A stretch of DNA of 59,498 nucleotides from Caldilineaceae bacterium (GCA_019637645.1 JAHBVH010000054.1:1-59498), one strand, 5' to 3'; positions 15,981-24,962 are shown, counted from the first letter of the stretch. Program-made: numbers and translations. Notes: generated by a model from the letters alone, not told the origin.

Positions 15981-18900
15981 TGATGCACTCACGCTTACAG
16001 CTTCAGCTCTTTGGTGGGCTCCAGATCCGGCAAAATGAAGAGATCGTAACCGAGTTGGTTTCACGCAAGGCCGACGCTTTGTTGGCCTATGTCGCCTGTA
16101 CCCAACGCGTACATGCGCGGGAAATTCTGGCCGACTTTCTCTGGGAAAATCGGAGCCAAACACAGGCGGCTGGCAACCTACGTGTCGTGCTGAACAGTTT
16201 GCGGGCCAACCTAAGTCCCTTTGTTGCCATTACTCGGCATACGGTTGCGCTCAAGCGTGAGAGTGATGTATGGGTCGATGTTTTAGCTTTTGAACAATAT
16301 GTACGACCGCTCAGTGAGCGCAATGCGGCCACCGGTGCCCTGGCGGCAACCTTGGTAGAAGCGCTTGAAAAAGCCGCCGCCCTCTACCAAGGGGAATTTT
16401 TAGATGGTTTTTTCCTTCGGCAAGCGCCCCTCTTTGACGAGTGGGCGCGGATTGAGCGGGAACGTCTCCATATTTTGGCCGTCAACGCCCTGCAGGCGCT
16501 CGCTGCCCATTACCTAGCCGTTGCCCAATATGCGGCTGGGATCAATGTGGTGGAACGGTGGTTGCATCTTGATCTCCTCAACGAAAATGCGCATCGGATG
16601 CTCTTGCTGCTGTTGGCTCATGATGGGAATCGCTCGGCGGCAATTCAGCATTTTGAGCGGATGGCCGCCCTCTTCCGCCATGAACTGGGGAGTGAGCCTT
16701 CGCCGGAAACCGAAGCACTCTATCATCAGCTTTTGGATGACACGGCCCCCCTTGTCGCCGCTCCCCATGAACCAACCAGAAATACCCCGGTGGTGGTCAA
16801 TAGCCCCAATAACTTGGATGCCGCGCTTTCGCCCATTGTAGGGCGCGACCAAGAATTGGTGCAGATCGTAGAGCGCTTGCAGCTACCAGCCTGCCGTCTA
16901 CTGACTTTGGTTGGAATTGGTGGTGTGGGCAAAACCCGTCTTGCCCTAGAGGCGGCCTCCCTTCTGAGCACTAGTACAGCTGGCTACACGCTCTTTAGCG
17001 ACGGTATTTTTTGGGTTCACTTGGCCCAAGTGGAAAGTGAAACGCAACTATTGGCGGCCATTGCCCAAGCTGCCCACTATTCGTTTCAGGGGACAACGCC
17101 GCCGGTGCGGCAATTGCTGGACTTTCTGCGTCACCGGCGCTTGTTATTAGTACTCGATAATGTCGAGCAGCTATTAGGCCATACGCACTTGCTGCTGCAA
17201 ATTCTGCAGGGCGCACCGAGTGTCAAGCTATTGGTGACCTCGCGCGAGCGGCTGGACTTTCAGGGTGAATGGCTGTTGACGGTCGGTGGTCTTGCCTATC
17301 CGATTACTGCCGACGGGCAAGCTTGGCACACCTACCCCGCCACCCAATTGTTTATTCAATGTGCAACGGCGCTGGTGGCGGATTTTGCCATCCAGCCCCA
17401 ACGCGTGGAGATTGTCCAGATCTGTCGGATCCTGGAAGGGCTGCCATTGGGGATTCAGTTGGCGGCTGCCTCTGTACGGGCCTTCACCTGTCGCCAGATT
17501 GTGGCAGCCATCGAACAAAATCTGGATTTTCTTGCTTCGACCATGCGCAATCTTCCCACACGGCACCGTAGCTTGCGTGCGATCTTTGAGTATTCATGGC
17601 AACTGCTGGCCCCTGCCGAAAAAGAAGCTTTTGCGCGCCTAGCCATCTTTGAAGGCAGCTTTACAGCCAGCGCCGCGCTACGCGTGGCAGGCATTTCTGG
17701 GGTGGTCTTGCTCACCCTGATCGACAAATCACTCCTTTCTGTGGTCCCCGGTGAAGTGATGACCACGGAAGCTGAACGCCGCTATCGTATGCATCCGGTG
17801 GTGCATCAATATGCTATGGAAAAGTTGACGGCTGCCGCCAGCGCGGATGGTGAACTGGTGCGCCGCCATGCCCATTACTATGCGACCATTGTACACGAAC
17901 AGGCGGCTTTCTTGGTGACTGCCCAAGCGGCCCAAGCCCTCAATGCGCTTACCTTGGATCTGGAAAATGTGCGCAAAAGTTGGCAAACTGCCGTTGCCCT
18001 GGCGCTGCTTGACAGCCTAACGTTGTATCTGCCAGGGCTGATCCAGTACTATCGACTGCGCGGGCTCTTCCAAGAAGGGCAAACATTGGTTGCCAAGGCA
18101 CTAGAAGCCCTCCGTCTCCCCGCAGGCGCAAGCGACACTCATCCTCTGCGGGATCTCTTGAGCCAACTGGCGGCCTATCAAGCCGCCTTGCTCATTGAGC
18201 GTGGGTATTATGAAGAAGCGACCCAGGTGGCTATAACGGCGGTTGCCCTCGCCTCCAGCCCAGAACAGACCAGCCAACCGCGGCGCAACGAAGCTCTCAG
18301 TCGTTTGCAATGGGGGATTGCCCTACACCGGCAGGCCGACTATCGCGCATCTGACGAGCAATTAACGCAAGTCTTGGCCCTGGTAGACGACACCAGCGCG
18401 CCCCAGATCCGCGCCGATGCCCATTTCTATCTAGGCCGAAATCGTCTTTATGTGGGGGACTATACGGGCGGTCGGCTGCGGCACGAGCAAGCTCTTGCGC
18501 TCTATCGAACCCATGGCGACTTGGTCAATGAACTGGCTGCCCATAACAGCCTTGCGATGTTACATCTCTTTGCCGGTGAATATGCCAAAGCGAAAGCTGC
18601 CTATGAACGTTGTCTGCATGACTATCAACTCATTGGCAATCGCCCAGCGATTGGGTTGATCCTCAACAACTTAGGCGCGCTGGCAACGCTCGTCGGGCGC
18701 TATGACGAAGCTCGTCGCTACTACGAAGAGTCCTTATCGATCCGGCGTTCGGCTGGCGGTCGCCAATCCGAGGCGCTGATTCTGGCAAATTTAGCGATCA
18801 CTTGGCACCAAACCAACGAGCAGAGCAAAGCGCTTGACTATGCTCAGGTCGCCCTCCAACTGAGCATAGAATTGGGTGAACGTGACACCGAAGCCTATGC

Positions 18901-19333
18901 CCGGTTGTGCTTGGGCCATGTCCTGGCCGCGGGCGGGCGATGGCACGAGGCAACTACCGCCTATCAAGTTGCGCTGAGCAATCGTCGCCAAGCGGGGCAG
19001 ATGACACAAGCGCTTGAGCCATTAGCTGGTTTAGCGCAAGTTGCGCTGGCGCAGCAGCAGTTGAGCCAAGCAAAAGCCTATGTGGATGAAATTGTGCCTC
19101 AACTGGGGTTCCAAACCTATGCCGGTATTGTGGAGCTGATCCGCATCTATCTAACCTGCTATCAAGTTTTGGTTGCGGTGCAAGATGAGCGTGCCACCAC
19201 CGTTCTGGAAATGGGCTATACGATCTTACAAAAACGCGCCGCCGCGATTGAGGAGGAGAGCATACGCCATTCCTATTTACAGATTCCTACCCATGCGGCC
19301 TTGCGCTTGGCCTACGCACAACGGCCAGCGTGA
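15980..19333 (+). CDS. SARP/AfsR-like transcriptional regulator (winged-helix, BTAD, NB-ARC ATPase, TPR)
   Basis: 1117 residues. The N-terminus (LQLQLFGGLQIRQNEEIV) is the start of the winged-helix DNA-binding domain, followed by a BTAD tetratricopeptide-like domain up to about residue 260. An NB-ARC ATPase comes next, with Walker A in GIGGVGKTRLALEAA near residue 310, and a C-terminal TPR array continues to the end, with repeats such as AHNSLAMLHLFAGEYAKAKAAYE. This is the architecture of AfsR-type switches: the sensor arm activates transcription when ATP or a ligand binds. There is no Shine-Dalgarno before the ATG at 15980, and the preceding repeats abut it, so it may be translated from a leaderless mRNA or from ATG 15983. 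No target gene is evident beside it. Confidence 0.92.
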   Translation: MMHSRLQLQLFGGLQIRQNEEIVTELVSRKADALLAYVACTQRVHAREILADFLWENRSQTQAAGNLRVVLNSLRANLSPFVAITRHTVALKRESDVWVDVLAFEQYVRPLSERNAATGALAATLVEALEKAAALYQGEFLDGFFLRQAPLFDEWARIERERLHILAVNALQALAAHYLAVAQYAAGINVVERWLHLDLLNENAHRMLLLLLAHDGNRSAAIQHFERMAALFRHELGSEPSPETEALYHQLLDDTAPLVAAPHEPTRNTPVVVNSPNNLDAALSPIVGRDQELVQIVERLQLPACRLLTLVGIGGVGKTRLALEAASLLSTSTAGYTLFSDGIFWVHLAQVESETQLLAAIAQAAHYSFQGTTPPVRQLLDFLRHRRLLLVLDNVEQLLGHTHLLLQILQGAPSVKLLVTSRERLDFQGEWLLTVGGLAYPITADGQAWHTYPATQLFIQCATALVADFAIQPQRVEIVQICRILEGLPLGIQLAAASVRAFTCRQIVAAIEQNLDFLASTMRNLPTRHRSLRAIFEYSWQLLAPAEKEAFARLAIFEGSFTASAALRVAGISGVVLLTLIDKSLLSVVPGEVMTTEAERRYRMHPVVHQYAMEKLTAAASADGELVRRHAHYYATIVHEQAAFLVTAQAAQALNALTLDLENVRKSWQTAVALALLDSLTLYLPGLIQYYRLRGLFQEGQTLVAKALEALRLPAGASDTHPLRDLLSQLAAYQAALLIERGYYEEATQVAITAVALASSPEQTSQPRRNEALSRLQWGIALHRQADYRASDEQLTQVLALVDDTSAPQIRADAHFYLGRNRLYVGDYTGGRLRHEQALALYRTHGDLVNELAAHNSLAMLHLFAGEYAKAKAAYERCLHDYQLIGNRPAIGLILNNLGALATLVGRYDEARRYYEESLSIRRSAGGRQSEALILANLAITWHQTNEQSKALDYAQVALQLSIELGERDTEAYARLCLGHVLAAGGRWHEATTAYQVALSNRRQAGQMTQALEPLAGLAQVALAQQQLSQAKAYVDEIVPQLGFQTYAGIVELIRIYLTCYQVLVAVQDERATTVLEMGYTILQKRAAAIEEESIRHSYLQIPTHAALRLAYAQRPA

Positions 19334-19346
19334 GCAGCAGGGTGGG

Positions 19347-19910
19347 TCAAGACCCGGTTCGCCACTGCCAGCGGTGGGCAACGACTGGATCGCCGTGGGC
19401 ATGGGCAGCGTTGGGCGTGGTGAATTCTGTGGTGGGCAAGTTGGCTACATGGACACAAACTGTGTAGAAAGTAAATTGGGTCAGGAGGCCCGGATAGGAA
19501 GTCGAATCGACGATGGTCACACGGGGTTCGACGGTTTGCGGTGGGAAGTGGATCCTTGCCGCTTCGGCAATGCCAAGCTCTTCGGCCAAGCAGCGCCGGG
19601 CCGTCGCAAAGGGATCTTCGCCGGGGAGCATCTTCTCCGATGGGGGGTGGTTGCGGTGGCGTACCTGCCCAGAGGCAAAGAGTTGGGCCGCTTCGATCAA
19701 CTGGCGATTTTCGGCGCGCACATCGAGCTCAACGACCTGGACACGGCGCAGCGGTGCTTCGTCATGCAGGGTGGATTCGGCTTGTTGGATTTCGTGCCAG
19801 AGATCGACGACGGATTTGGCATTGTCCTGCCCCCAAGCGTCCGTGTTGATCTGCCGCGCCTCTAACCAGGCCGCTAGTGCTTGTGGATCGGCAAAGGTTG
19901 GCATTGCCAC
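19347..19910 (-). CDS. Nudix-superfamily hydrolase with a degenerate Nudix box
   Basis: 187 residues. The Nudix-like segment GEDPFATARRCLAEELG fits EX7RXUXEEXG. The conserved Glu after the Arg is replaced by Cys (RCLAEE instead of RELxEE), and the Gly that normally opens the box is replaced. The protein has an N-terminal region of ~85 residues before the box, with no signal peptide, and is cytoplasmic. The normal substrate is a nucleoside diphosphate linked to another group; with the changed residue catalysis may be weak. The gene is convergent with the SARP-type regulator, 13 bp between stop codons. Confidence 0.62.
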   Translation of the reverse strand: MAMPTFADPQALAAWLEARQINTDAWGQDNAKSVVDLWHEIQQAESTLHDEAPLRRVQVVELDVRAENRQLIEAAQLFASGQVRHRNHPPSEKMLPGEDPFATARRCLAEELGIAEAARIHFPPQTVEPRVTIVDSTSYPGLLTQFTFYTVCVHVANLPTTEFTTPNAAHAHGDPVVAHRWQWRTGS

Positions 19911-20048
19911 AACAATCTGCTTTCTTAAATTTCTTTCTTAAACTTCTTCTTTACTGCCTAGCCCGATCAAGCCAACTATCGGCGGCAGGGCTCGCTAACG
20001 CTCCTTGCTGCGCCGCCTAGCATAATCGATCCACCAGAAAAGCTCAAA

Positions 20049-20077
20049 TTCCCAAAGCGTCTATCTTGGGGTATAGT
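20049..20077 (+). promoter_or_regulatory. Candidate promoter of the orphan binding-protein gene
   Basis: TTCCCA, 17 bp, TATAGT ending 33 bp before the ATG at 20111. The -35 match is weak. Confidence 0.35.
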
Positions 20078-20110
20078 AAGCAAGCTCTCCGTTGATAAAA
20101 TAATGAGAAA

Positions 20111-21439
20111 ATGAGGGAATCGATGCAACGTTTCTGGAGGTGGCCTTGGCGGCTGCTTTGTCTGCTCCTGGTGTTAGCCACCACCTATTGTGGTGGTGAA
20201 GCAACGCCCGAACCTGTGGCTAAAGAGCCGGTTGAATTGACCTTGGTTTCGTTTGAGCTCGGCCAAGCGTGGACCGCAGCAGAAGAATACGCAATTACCC
20301 AGTTTCAGGTGCGCGAGCCCAATATCACCTTTGATCGCCAAGGCTTCAACCGCGCGCCGGCTAGTTATCTAACCCAAACACCGCCGCCCGATCTGATGAC
20401 CAGTGGCGCGTATGCCTTTCTTACCCAAGCTGCCCAGCAGAATTTGGTCTTGGATCTCAGTGAAATGTGGGCTGAGACTGGGTTGAACGAAGCCTTCCCC
20501 GCGGGGTTTCAAGCTTTGAGCGCCTATGAGGGGAAACAATATTATCTGCCCATTGGCTATGCTTGGAGTGCGATCTACTACAATCGGGCCATTTTTGATC
20601 AGTATGGTCTCCAGCCGCCACGCACCTGGGAAGAATTTATGACCATCTGTGATACCTTGTTGGCCAATGGCGAGACCCCAATCGCTCTGGCTGGGCAGGA
20701 TACTTGGTTGACTATGCTTTGGTTTGATTATCTGAATCTGCGTATGAATGGGATTGCTGTGCATCGGGCGCTCCTCCAGGGCCAACTGCCTTATACGGAT
20801 AGCCGTGTGCAAAGTGTGATCGAACAGTGGAGCTATCTGCTCCGTAATGGCTACATCGTGGAGCGCCCAGAAACCCTCAATGTCATGACGGCACTGCTTG
20901 CCTTGACCCGCAATACCGACAATGTAGGCGGGGGGCAAAAGGCGGTCATGATGTTGGTGAGCCCCTTTTGGATGAACGATTTTCCGGCGACCTTGCAAGC
21001 GGAGCTAGATTTCTTCCCCTTCCCCGTGATCGATCCCACGGTGCCCGCTGCCGAAGTGGTGACGACCCTGGGTTATATGGCTCCCAGCGGTGGCGCACAC
21101 CGGGCCGAGACTTTGGCCTATCTGGCCTACATGGGCTCGCAAGAAGGGCAGACCGCGATGGCGCAACAGTTGGGCGAAGGCACGATCTGGGCGCCGGCGC
21201 GTAGTGACATTGATGCTGCACTCCTCTCCGCCACCCTGCAACAAGGCAAAGCCATTGTCCAAGATGTGCCCGCCCTGGTCTCTCCCTATATTCTCAACCT
21301 GCCCGATGGCATGTGGCCGCTCTTTGAGCGTGCCGTAGGCAGCTTCCTGCGTGAACCGGAACCGATCGATGACTTTGTCAATGCCTTGGATGCGGCACGT
21401 CAACAAGCGGTGGCTGAAGGGTGGCTGACCCCGCCCTAG
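20111..21439 (+). CDS. Orphan ABC transporter substrate-binding lipoprotein
   Basis: 442 residues. The signal peptide (RFWRWPWRLLCLLLVLA) ends in a lipobox ending TTYC, with the Cys followed by GGE. The mature protein has the pattern of extracellular solute-binding family 1 (ELTLVSFELGQAWTAAEEYAITQF, then LPIGYAWSAIYYNRAIFDQYGLQPPRTWEEF), expected to bind a sugar or oligosaccharide. No permease or ATPase gene is next to it, so it is an orphan within this window and must use transporter parts encoded elsewhere or act in sensing. The start may be the internal ATG at 20123. Confidence 0.9.
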   Translation: MRESMQRFWRWPWRLLCLLLVLATTYCGGEATPEPVAKEPVELTLVSFELGQAWTAAEEYAITQFQVREPNITFDRQGFNRAPASYLTQTPPPDLMTSGAYAFLTQAAQQNLVLDLSEMWAETGLNEAFPAGFQALSAYEGKQYYLPIGYAWSAIYYNRAIFDQYGLQPPRTWEEFMTICDTLLANGETPIALAGQDTWLTMLWFDYLNLRMNGIAVHRALLQGQLPYTDSRVQSVIEQWSYLLRNGYIVERPETLNVMTALLALTRNTDNVGGGQKAVMMLVSPFWMNDFPATLQAELDFFPFPVIDPTVPAAEVVTTLGYMAPSGGAHRAETLAYLAYMGSQEGQTAMAQQLGEGTIWAPARSDIDAALLSATLQQGKAIVQDVPALVSPYILNLPDGMWPLFERAVGSFLREPEPIDDFVNALDAARQQAVAEGWLTPP

Positions 21440-21472
21440 ATCTCGTGGATCGTAGCGGTGCGCGTGTAAACG

Positions 21473-21541
21473 AAATGTGCCGGGGACGCCCACAGATTTT
21501 CACAAGCCCCGAAACAGATTGGGCGCGTCCCCGGCACGTTT
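21473..21541. repeat. 17-bp inverted repeat with GTGCCGGGGACGC core
   Basis: AAATGTGCCGGGGACGC at 21473-21489 faces GCGTCCCCGGCACGTTT at 21525-21541 (one G-U pair). Outer CGTGGA and TCCACG copies extend the symmetry. It follows the orphan binding-protein gene and could serve as its terminator or be a repeat element. Confidence 0.55.
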
Positions 21542-21575
21542 CCACGAATCCTTGCACAAAAACTTGGAAACCCTA

Positions 21576-21604
21576 TTGACAAGAGCACACGCCTCTGTTA
21601 TGCT
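21576..21604 (+). promoter_or_regulatory. Strong promoter of the candidate structured RNA
   Basis: A perfect TTGACA at 21576-21581, 17 bp, TATGCT at 21599-21604. Initiation is expected near A21611. No ORF with a ribosome binding site follows before the terminators. Confidence 0.7.
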
Positions 21605-21610
21605 GTGGCG

Positions 21611-21842
21611 ATAAGCGACCAATCTGGTTTTCGTAGCCGGATAATTCCGGCACTGTGTAAATCTTGTAAGGCGCTGATGAACAACGCTATGCAACCCATG
21701 ATTTGCTTTACCCGCCCTATTGTAAAGATGCACCTTATTTCCATGTTTATTATGGAGAGCGACAGGTCCGCGGGGTAGCGTATGGGTTGTGAAGGATGAC
21801 AGAAAGCCGTGGACTTTTCACCGTCCACGGCTTTTTTATTTT
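21611..21842 (+). ncRNA. Candidate structured non-coding RNA of about 230 nt (identity unknown)
   Basis: Between a near-consensus promoter and two terminators there is no convincing reading frame: the longest starts without a Shine-Dalgarno and stops after 26 codons. Base-pairing signs: GCCGGA-TAAT-TCCGGC near 21634-21651, CTTTAC/GTAAAG, TCCAT/ATGGA, and CAACCCAT pairing with ATGGGTTG about 80 nt later. CGCTA and TAGCG offer an alternative pairing that excludes the last helix. Length, strong promoter and intrinsic terminator resemble 6S-type or regulatory RNAs. I do not recognise the family, and the SRP, tmRNA and RNase P motifs I looked for were absent. It is upstream of the ABC-2 exporter. 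Confidence 0.55.
21805..21840 (+). terminator. Intrinsic terminator of the candidate RNA
   Basis: AGCCGTGGAC and GTCCACGGCT form a perfect 10-bp stem around an 8-nt loop, followed by TTTTTT. Confidence 0.85.
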
Positions 21843-21847
21843 CTGCC

Positions 21848-21876
21848 AAAGCCGTGGGCCTCGCTCACGGCTTTTT
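21848..21876 (+). terminator. Second, tandem intrinsic terminator
   Basis: AAAGCCGTG and CACGGCTTT form a 9-bp stem with a 9-nt loop, followed by T residues. It begins 8 bp after the first terminator and repeats its AGCCGTG core, which may reflect duplication. Confidence 0.8.
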
Positions 21877-21946
21877 GTTGCGTCTGCCTATTCTTGCTTG
21901 AAAAAGTAGGGTAACCATGAATCAGGATCTACAGTGGAGGTAGAGG

Positions 21947-23020
21947 ATGTCTGCAATCGAAGTGCACGAGCTGCACAAAACCTTTCGTACCAAGCGGAAA
22001 GCCGCGGGCTTGCAGGGAAGCTTGCGTTCGCTCTGGAAGCCCGCATGGCAGACCGTGGAGGCCGTGCGCGCCATCTCGTTTGCCATGGAAGAAGGCGAGC
22101 TGCTGGGCTTTATTGGCCCCAATGGCGCGGGCAAATCGACGACCATTAAAATGCTAACCGGGATTCTGCACCCGACGAGTGGCCGCGCCTCTGTTTTGGG
22201 CTATACTCCCTGGACCGAGCGCCGCGCCCTGGCCTATCACATTGGCACCGTCTTTGGTCAGCGGCCCCAACTTTGGTATCACCTGCCCGCCATGGATACC
22301 TTCTACCTCTTCGGCAAGATCTATGAGCTAGACGAACGCATCATTCGCCAGCGGATTGGGCTCCTCGCCGAGGCATTTGAGATCGAGGATCTGCTAGAGA
22401 CGCCTGTGCGCAAATTGTCTTTGGGGCAACGAATGCGCTGTGAGGTGGCGGCTTCGCTGCTCCATAAGCCCAAATTGCTCCTGTTGGATGAGCCTTCGAT
22501 TGGGCTGGATGTAGTAGCCAAGCAGCGCATCCGCGATACGATCAAGCGTATGAATGAGCTGGAAAAGGTCGGGGTTCTGTTGACCTCCCATGATGCGGGC
22601 GATATTGAGGCCCTTTGCAAGCGAGTGATCATTGTGAATCATGGGCAGATCGTCTACCAAGATAAAGTCTCGGCGCTTAAACGTAATTTCCTGACGGATA
22701 AACAAGTCGATGTGCGCTATGCCGAACAACTGCCCGCTACATTCGCCCTAGCGGGGGTGGAGGTGATCAAGCTGGGCACCTATGGGGCCAAGCTGCGTGT
22801 GGACACCAAACAGATGCCGGTCGAGCGGTTAGTGGCCCAATTAGCCAGTGTGGGTAGCTTGGTCGATGTGACGATTGCCGATGCGTCGCTGGAGGAGGTG
22901 ATCCGAACCATCTACGAGCAGGCCGACACGGGGCGCGCACTGGCTATATCCGCGGTGACCACTGCGGTACAGGACAGTTCACTGGCTCCCACGCTGCACG
23001 CGCCGAAAGTGGAGGCATGA
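21947..23020 (+). CDS. ABC-2 type exporter, ATP-binding subunit (COG4586 group)
   Basis: 357 residues. Walker A is in IGPNGAGKSTTIKMLTGIL, the signature motif in LSLGQRMRCEVAASLLHKPK, Walker B in LLLLDEPSIGLD and the H-loop in LTSHDAGD. The form LSLGQRMRCE is typical of the ATPases that work with two distinct ABC-2 permeases of ~260 residues. Such three-gene exporters handle antibiotics, lipids or peptides in other bacteria; the substrate here is unknown. TGGAGGTAGAGG precedes the ATG. Its stop overlaps the next start (ATGA), so all three genes are probably one operon. Confidence 0.94.
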   Translation: MSAIEVHELHKTFRTKRKAAGLQGSLRSLWKPAWQTVEAVRAISFAMEEGELLGFIGPNGAGKSTTIKMLTGILHPTSGRASVLGYTPWTERRALAYHIGTVFGQRPQLWYHLPAMDTFYLFGKIYELDERIIRQRIGLLAEAFEIEDLLETPVRKLSLGQRMRCEVAASLLHKPKLLLLDEPSIGLDVVAKQRIRDTIKRMNELEKVGVLLTSHDAGDIEALCKRVIIVNHGQIVYQDKVSALKRNFLTDKQVDVRYAEQLPATFALAGVEVIKLGTYGAKLRVDTKQMPVERLVAQLASVGSLVDVTIADASLEEVIRTIYEQADTGRALAISAVTTAVQDSSLAPTLHAPKVEA

Positions 23021-23805
23021 TGGGCAAGTATTGGGCGATTTTTCAAACACAACTGCTCAACAATCTGGCCTATGTGGGCAATCTGTTGACGGGCAGCCTA
23101 GCCATTGTGCTCTTTATGTTCATCTTTGCTCAACTATGGCGGGTGGCCTATGGCGCCACCGGGCGCAGTGTCATTGCGGGGCTCTCCTTTCATGATGTAC
23201 TGTGGTATTTACTGCTGGCCGAGGTGATCGAGCTGAGTAAACCCCGGTTGGCCCAAGGCATTGCCCAAACCGTGCGGGACGGCTCTATCGCCTATCAACT
23301 GAGCAAGCCCTATAATTTTCTGCTCTATCAATGTAGCGTTGGCCTGGGCGATAGTGTGCTCAAGATCGTCTTCAATGCCTTGGTGGGCGGGGGCGTGGTT
23401 TGGTTCATGGTGGGGCCACCGCCTGATCCGCGGTGGTGGCCGCTGGTCTTGGTGACGGTTATCGGCGCGTGGCTGATCTACTTTTGTTTTACGGCCCTCA
23501 TTGGATTGGCCGCTTTTGTCACCGAAGAGGTGCGCGCGTTTGAGTGGATCTATCAGAAGTTGGTCTTTATTCTTGGTGGCTTTCTGATCCCGTTGGATCT
23601 CTATCCTGCCTGGCTCCAGCCTATTGCCAAAGCGACCCCCTTTGCACAGGCGATCTATGGCCCGGCCCGTTTCTTTGTCGAGCCCTCGCTGGCGCGCTTT
23701 GGGGAGGTGCTGCTCGGGCAATGGCTTTGGCTCGCGGTTCTGTTTGGCTTGTTAGCTTTTCTCTATCAGCAGAGCGTCCAACGGCTTGCCATCAATGGCG
23801 GTTAA
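23017..23805 (+). CDS. ABC-2 type exporter permease, first subunit
   Basis: 262 residues, six hydrophobic segments, no signal peptide. It belongs to the COG4587/COG3694 ABC-2 permease group, recognised by the arrangement (ATPase, permease, permease), length and typical phrases such as LAEVIELSKPRLAQGI and ITEEVRAFEWIY-like loops (here FVTEEVRAFEWIYQKL). It would form the membrane channel with the next subunit. ATG 23017 overlaps the ATPase stop; ATG 23020 is an alternative. Confidence 0.88.
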   Translation: MMGKYWAIFQTQLLNNLAYVGNLLTGSLAIVLFMFIFAQLWRVAYGATGRSVIAGLSFHDVLWYLLLAEVIELSKPRLAQGIAQTVRDGSIAYQLSKPYNFLLYQCSVGLGDSVLKIVFNALVGGGVVWFMVGPPPDPRWWPLVLVTVIGAWLIYFCFTALIGLAAFVTEEVRAFEWIYQKLVFILGGFLIPLDLYPAWLQPIAKATPFAQAIYGPARFFVEPSLARFGEVLLGQWLWLAVLFGLLAFLYQQSVQRLAINGG

Positions 23806-23838
23806 TCGATAGTTGCAACCCAGACAAAGGATCTTGGG

Positions 23839-24633
23839 ATGAAGAATATCCAACGTGAGTTACAATTTCTCCTAGCTATCTGGCAGGCCAATCTATTGGC
23901 GGCCATGGAATATCGGGTGGCGTTTCTGTCACAGGTGATTGGCATGATGCTCAACAATGCCATTTACTTTGTCTTCTGGATTCTCTTCTTTGATCGTTTC
24001 CAGGCGGTCCAGGGTTGGGCCTTGAACGATATGCTACTGCTCTTTGGTGTGGTGGCGACGGGCTTTGGCGCGGCAGTCTATCTCTTTGGCAATGTGACCG
24101 CCTTGGCCGAGACGATTGCTAGTGGGCGGCTCGATTATTATCTTTCCTTACCGCGACCGGTTTTGCTCCATGTACTAGCCAGTGGTAGCATTCCCGCGGG
24201 CATGGGTGACTTTACCTATGGTCTCTTTAGCTTTTTGGCCGCGGGCCACTATTCGGTGGATGCCATTGCGCGTTTTATTTTTGGCGCGCTCATTGCCATG
24301 GTGCTCTTTATTGCCGTGTTGGTGATTGTCCATAGCGCGGCTTTTTGGCTTGGTCATGCCGATGGCCTAGCGGCCCAAACCTTTAATGCCCTCATTACCT
24401 TTTCCCTCTACCCGATCACCATGTTCGATGGCGTGGCGCGCTTTTTGCTCTTTACCATTTTTCCAGCGGCCTTCATTGGTGCCATACCGGCTGAGTTTAT
24501 TCGTGCCTTCTCGTGGGCGCAGTTCGGCCAGCTACTCTTGGCTGCTACCATCTTTTTAACTCTGGCCGTCGTCATCTTCCAGCGCGGTCTCCAACGCTAT
24601 GAGAGTGGAAGTGCAATCCAGACGCAACTCTAG
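23839..24633 (+). CDS. ABC-2 type exporter permease, second subunit
   Basis: 264 residues with about six membrane helices. It follows the first permease by 33 bp in the same operon. Features of the group: RVAFLSQVIGMMLNNAIYFVFW near the N-terminus and GVATGFGAAVYLFGN in the middle. It pairs with the upstream permease and the ATPase. The last gene of the exporter is followed by 70 bp before the promoter of the small gene at 24814. Confidence 0.88.
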   Translation: MKNIQRELQFLLAIWQANLLAAMEYRVAFLSQVIGMMLNNAIYFVFWILFFDRFQAVQGWALNDMLLLFGVVATGFGAAVYLFGNVTALAETIASGRLDYYLSLPRPVLLHVLASGSIPAGMGDFTYGLFSFLAAGHYSVDAIARFIFGALIAMVLFIAVLVIVHSAAFWLGHADGLAAQTFNALITFSLYPITMFDGVARFLLFTIFPAAFIGAIPAEFIRAFSWAQFGQLLLAATIFLTLAVVIFQRGLQRYESGSAIQTQL

Positions 24634-24682
24634 CTTTGGGCAGAGCGACGACAGGTGGGCGAGTTGGCAAAAAGCGGCCTCA

Positions 24683-24716
24683 GCATTCTCAACCTCTCAA
24701 AAGTTGACGAGAATGC
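24683..24716. promoter_or_regulatory. Operator-like inverted repeat at the small-gene promoter
   Basis: GCATTCTC at 24683-24690 and GAGAATGC at 24709-24716 are exact reverse complements 18 bp apart. The right arm begins at the last base of the -35 (TTGACG) and lies in the spacer. A bound repressor would block this promoter. Confidence 0.4.
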
Positions 24717-24732
24717 GCGCTTTTGGTACGCT
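24704..24732 (+). promoter_or_regulatory. Promoter of the 39-codon gene
   Basis: TTGACG at 24704-24709, 17 bp, TACGCT at 24727-24732. The start site would be near 24739 with a leader of about 75 nt. Confidence 0.65.
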
Positions 24733-24813
24733 TGCGACCATCGCTGGTGTGCGCTAGGATTTTGCACACGGAGAGCAATCTGAATACGCAAATAGAAGCG
24801 AAAGGAGGTACAC

Positions 24814-24933
24814 ATGGCAATTCAATCGATTTCTGGCAACGATAAAGTCCGTTTGGCACCGTTGTCCCTAGCTGCATACGCTTGTGTACCTCTGGCTATC
24901 TCCATGACGACAAAGGCGGTCTTCTGTAGTTGA
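24814..24933 (+). CDS. Small peptide gene, 39 codons, function unknown
   Basis: Frame: MAIQSISGNDKVRLAPLSLA and then AYACVPLAISMTTKAVFCS. AAAGGAGG at 24801-24808 gives a near-perfect Shine-Dalgarno at optimal distance. The gene has its own promoter (24704-24732) and an intrinsic terminator 30 bp after the stop, so the unit is complete. The C-terminal half is rich in hydrophobic residues with two Cys and several Ser/Thr, and the N-terminal half is polar, a shape seen in ribosomally made peptide precursors (leader plus core). The ABC-2 exporter immediately upstream would be a plausible exporter. No modification enzyme gene is nearby, so it could equally be a small membrane-associated peptide. 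It may be missed by standard annotation because of its length. Confidence 0.65.
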   Translation: MAIQSISGNDKVRLAPLSLAAYACVPLAISMTTKAVFCS

Positions 24934-24962
24934 CCGGCTGATCGGCATGAATCCCTGTTTCC

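Noticed and set aside
21740..21800. SRP RNA domain in the candidate RNA (CAGGTCC)
   Set aside because: The conserved GGAAGGAAGCAGCC part of domain IV is missing.
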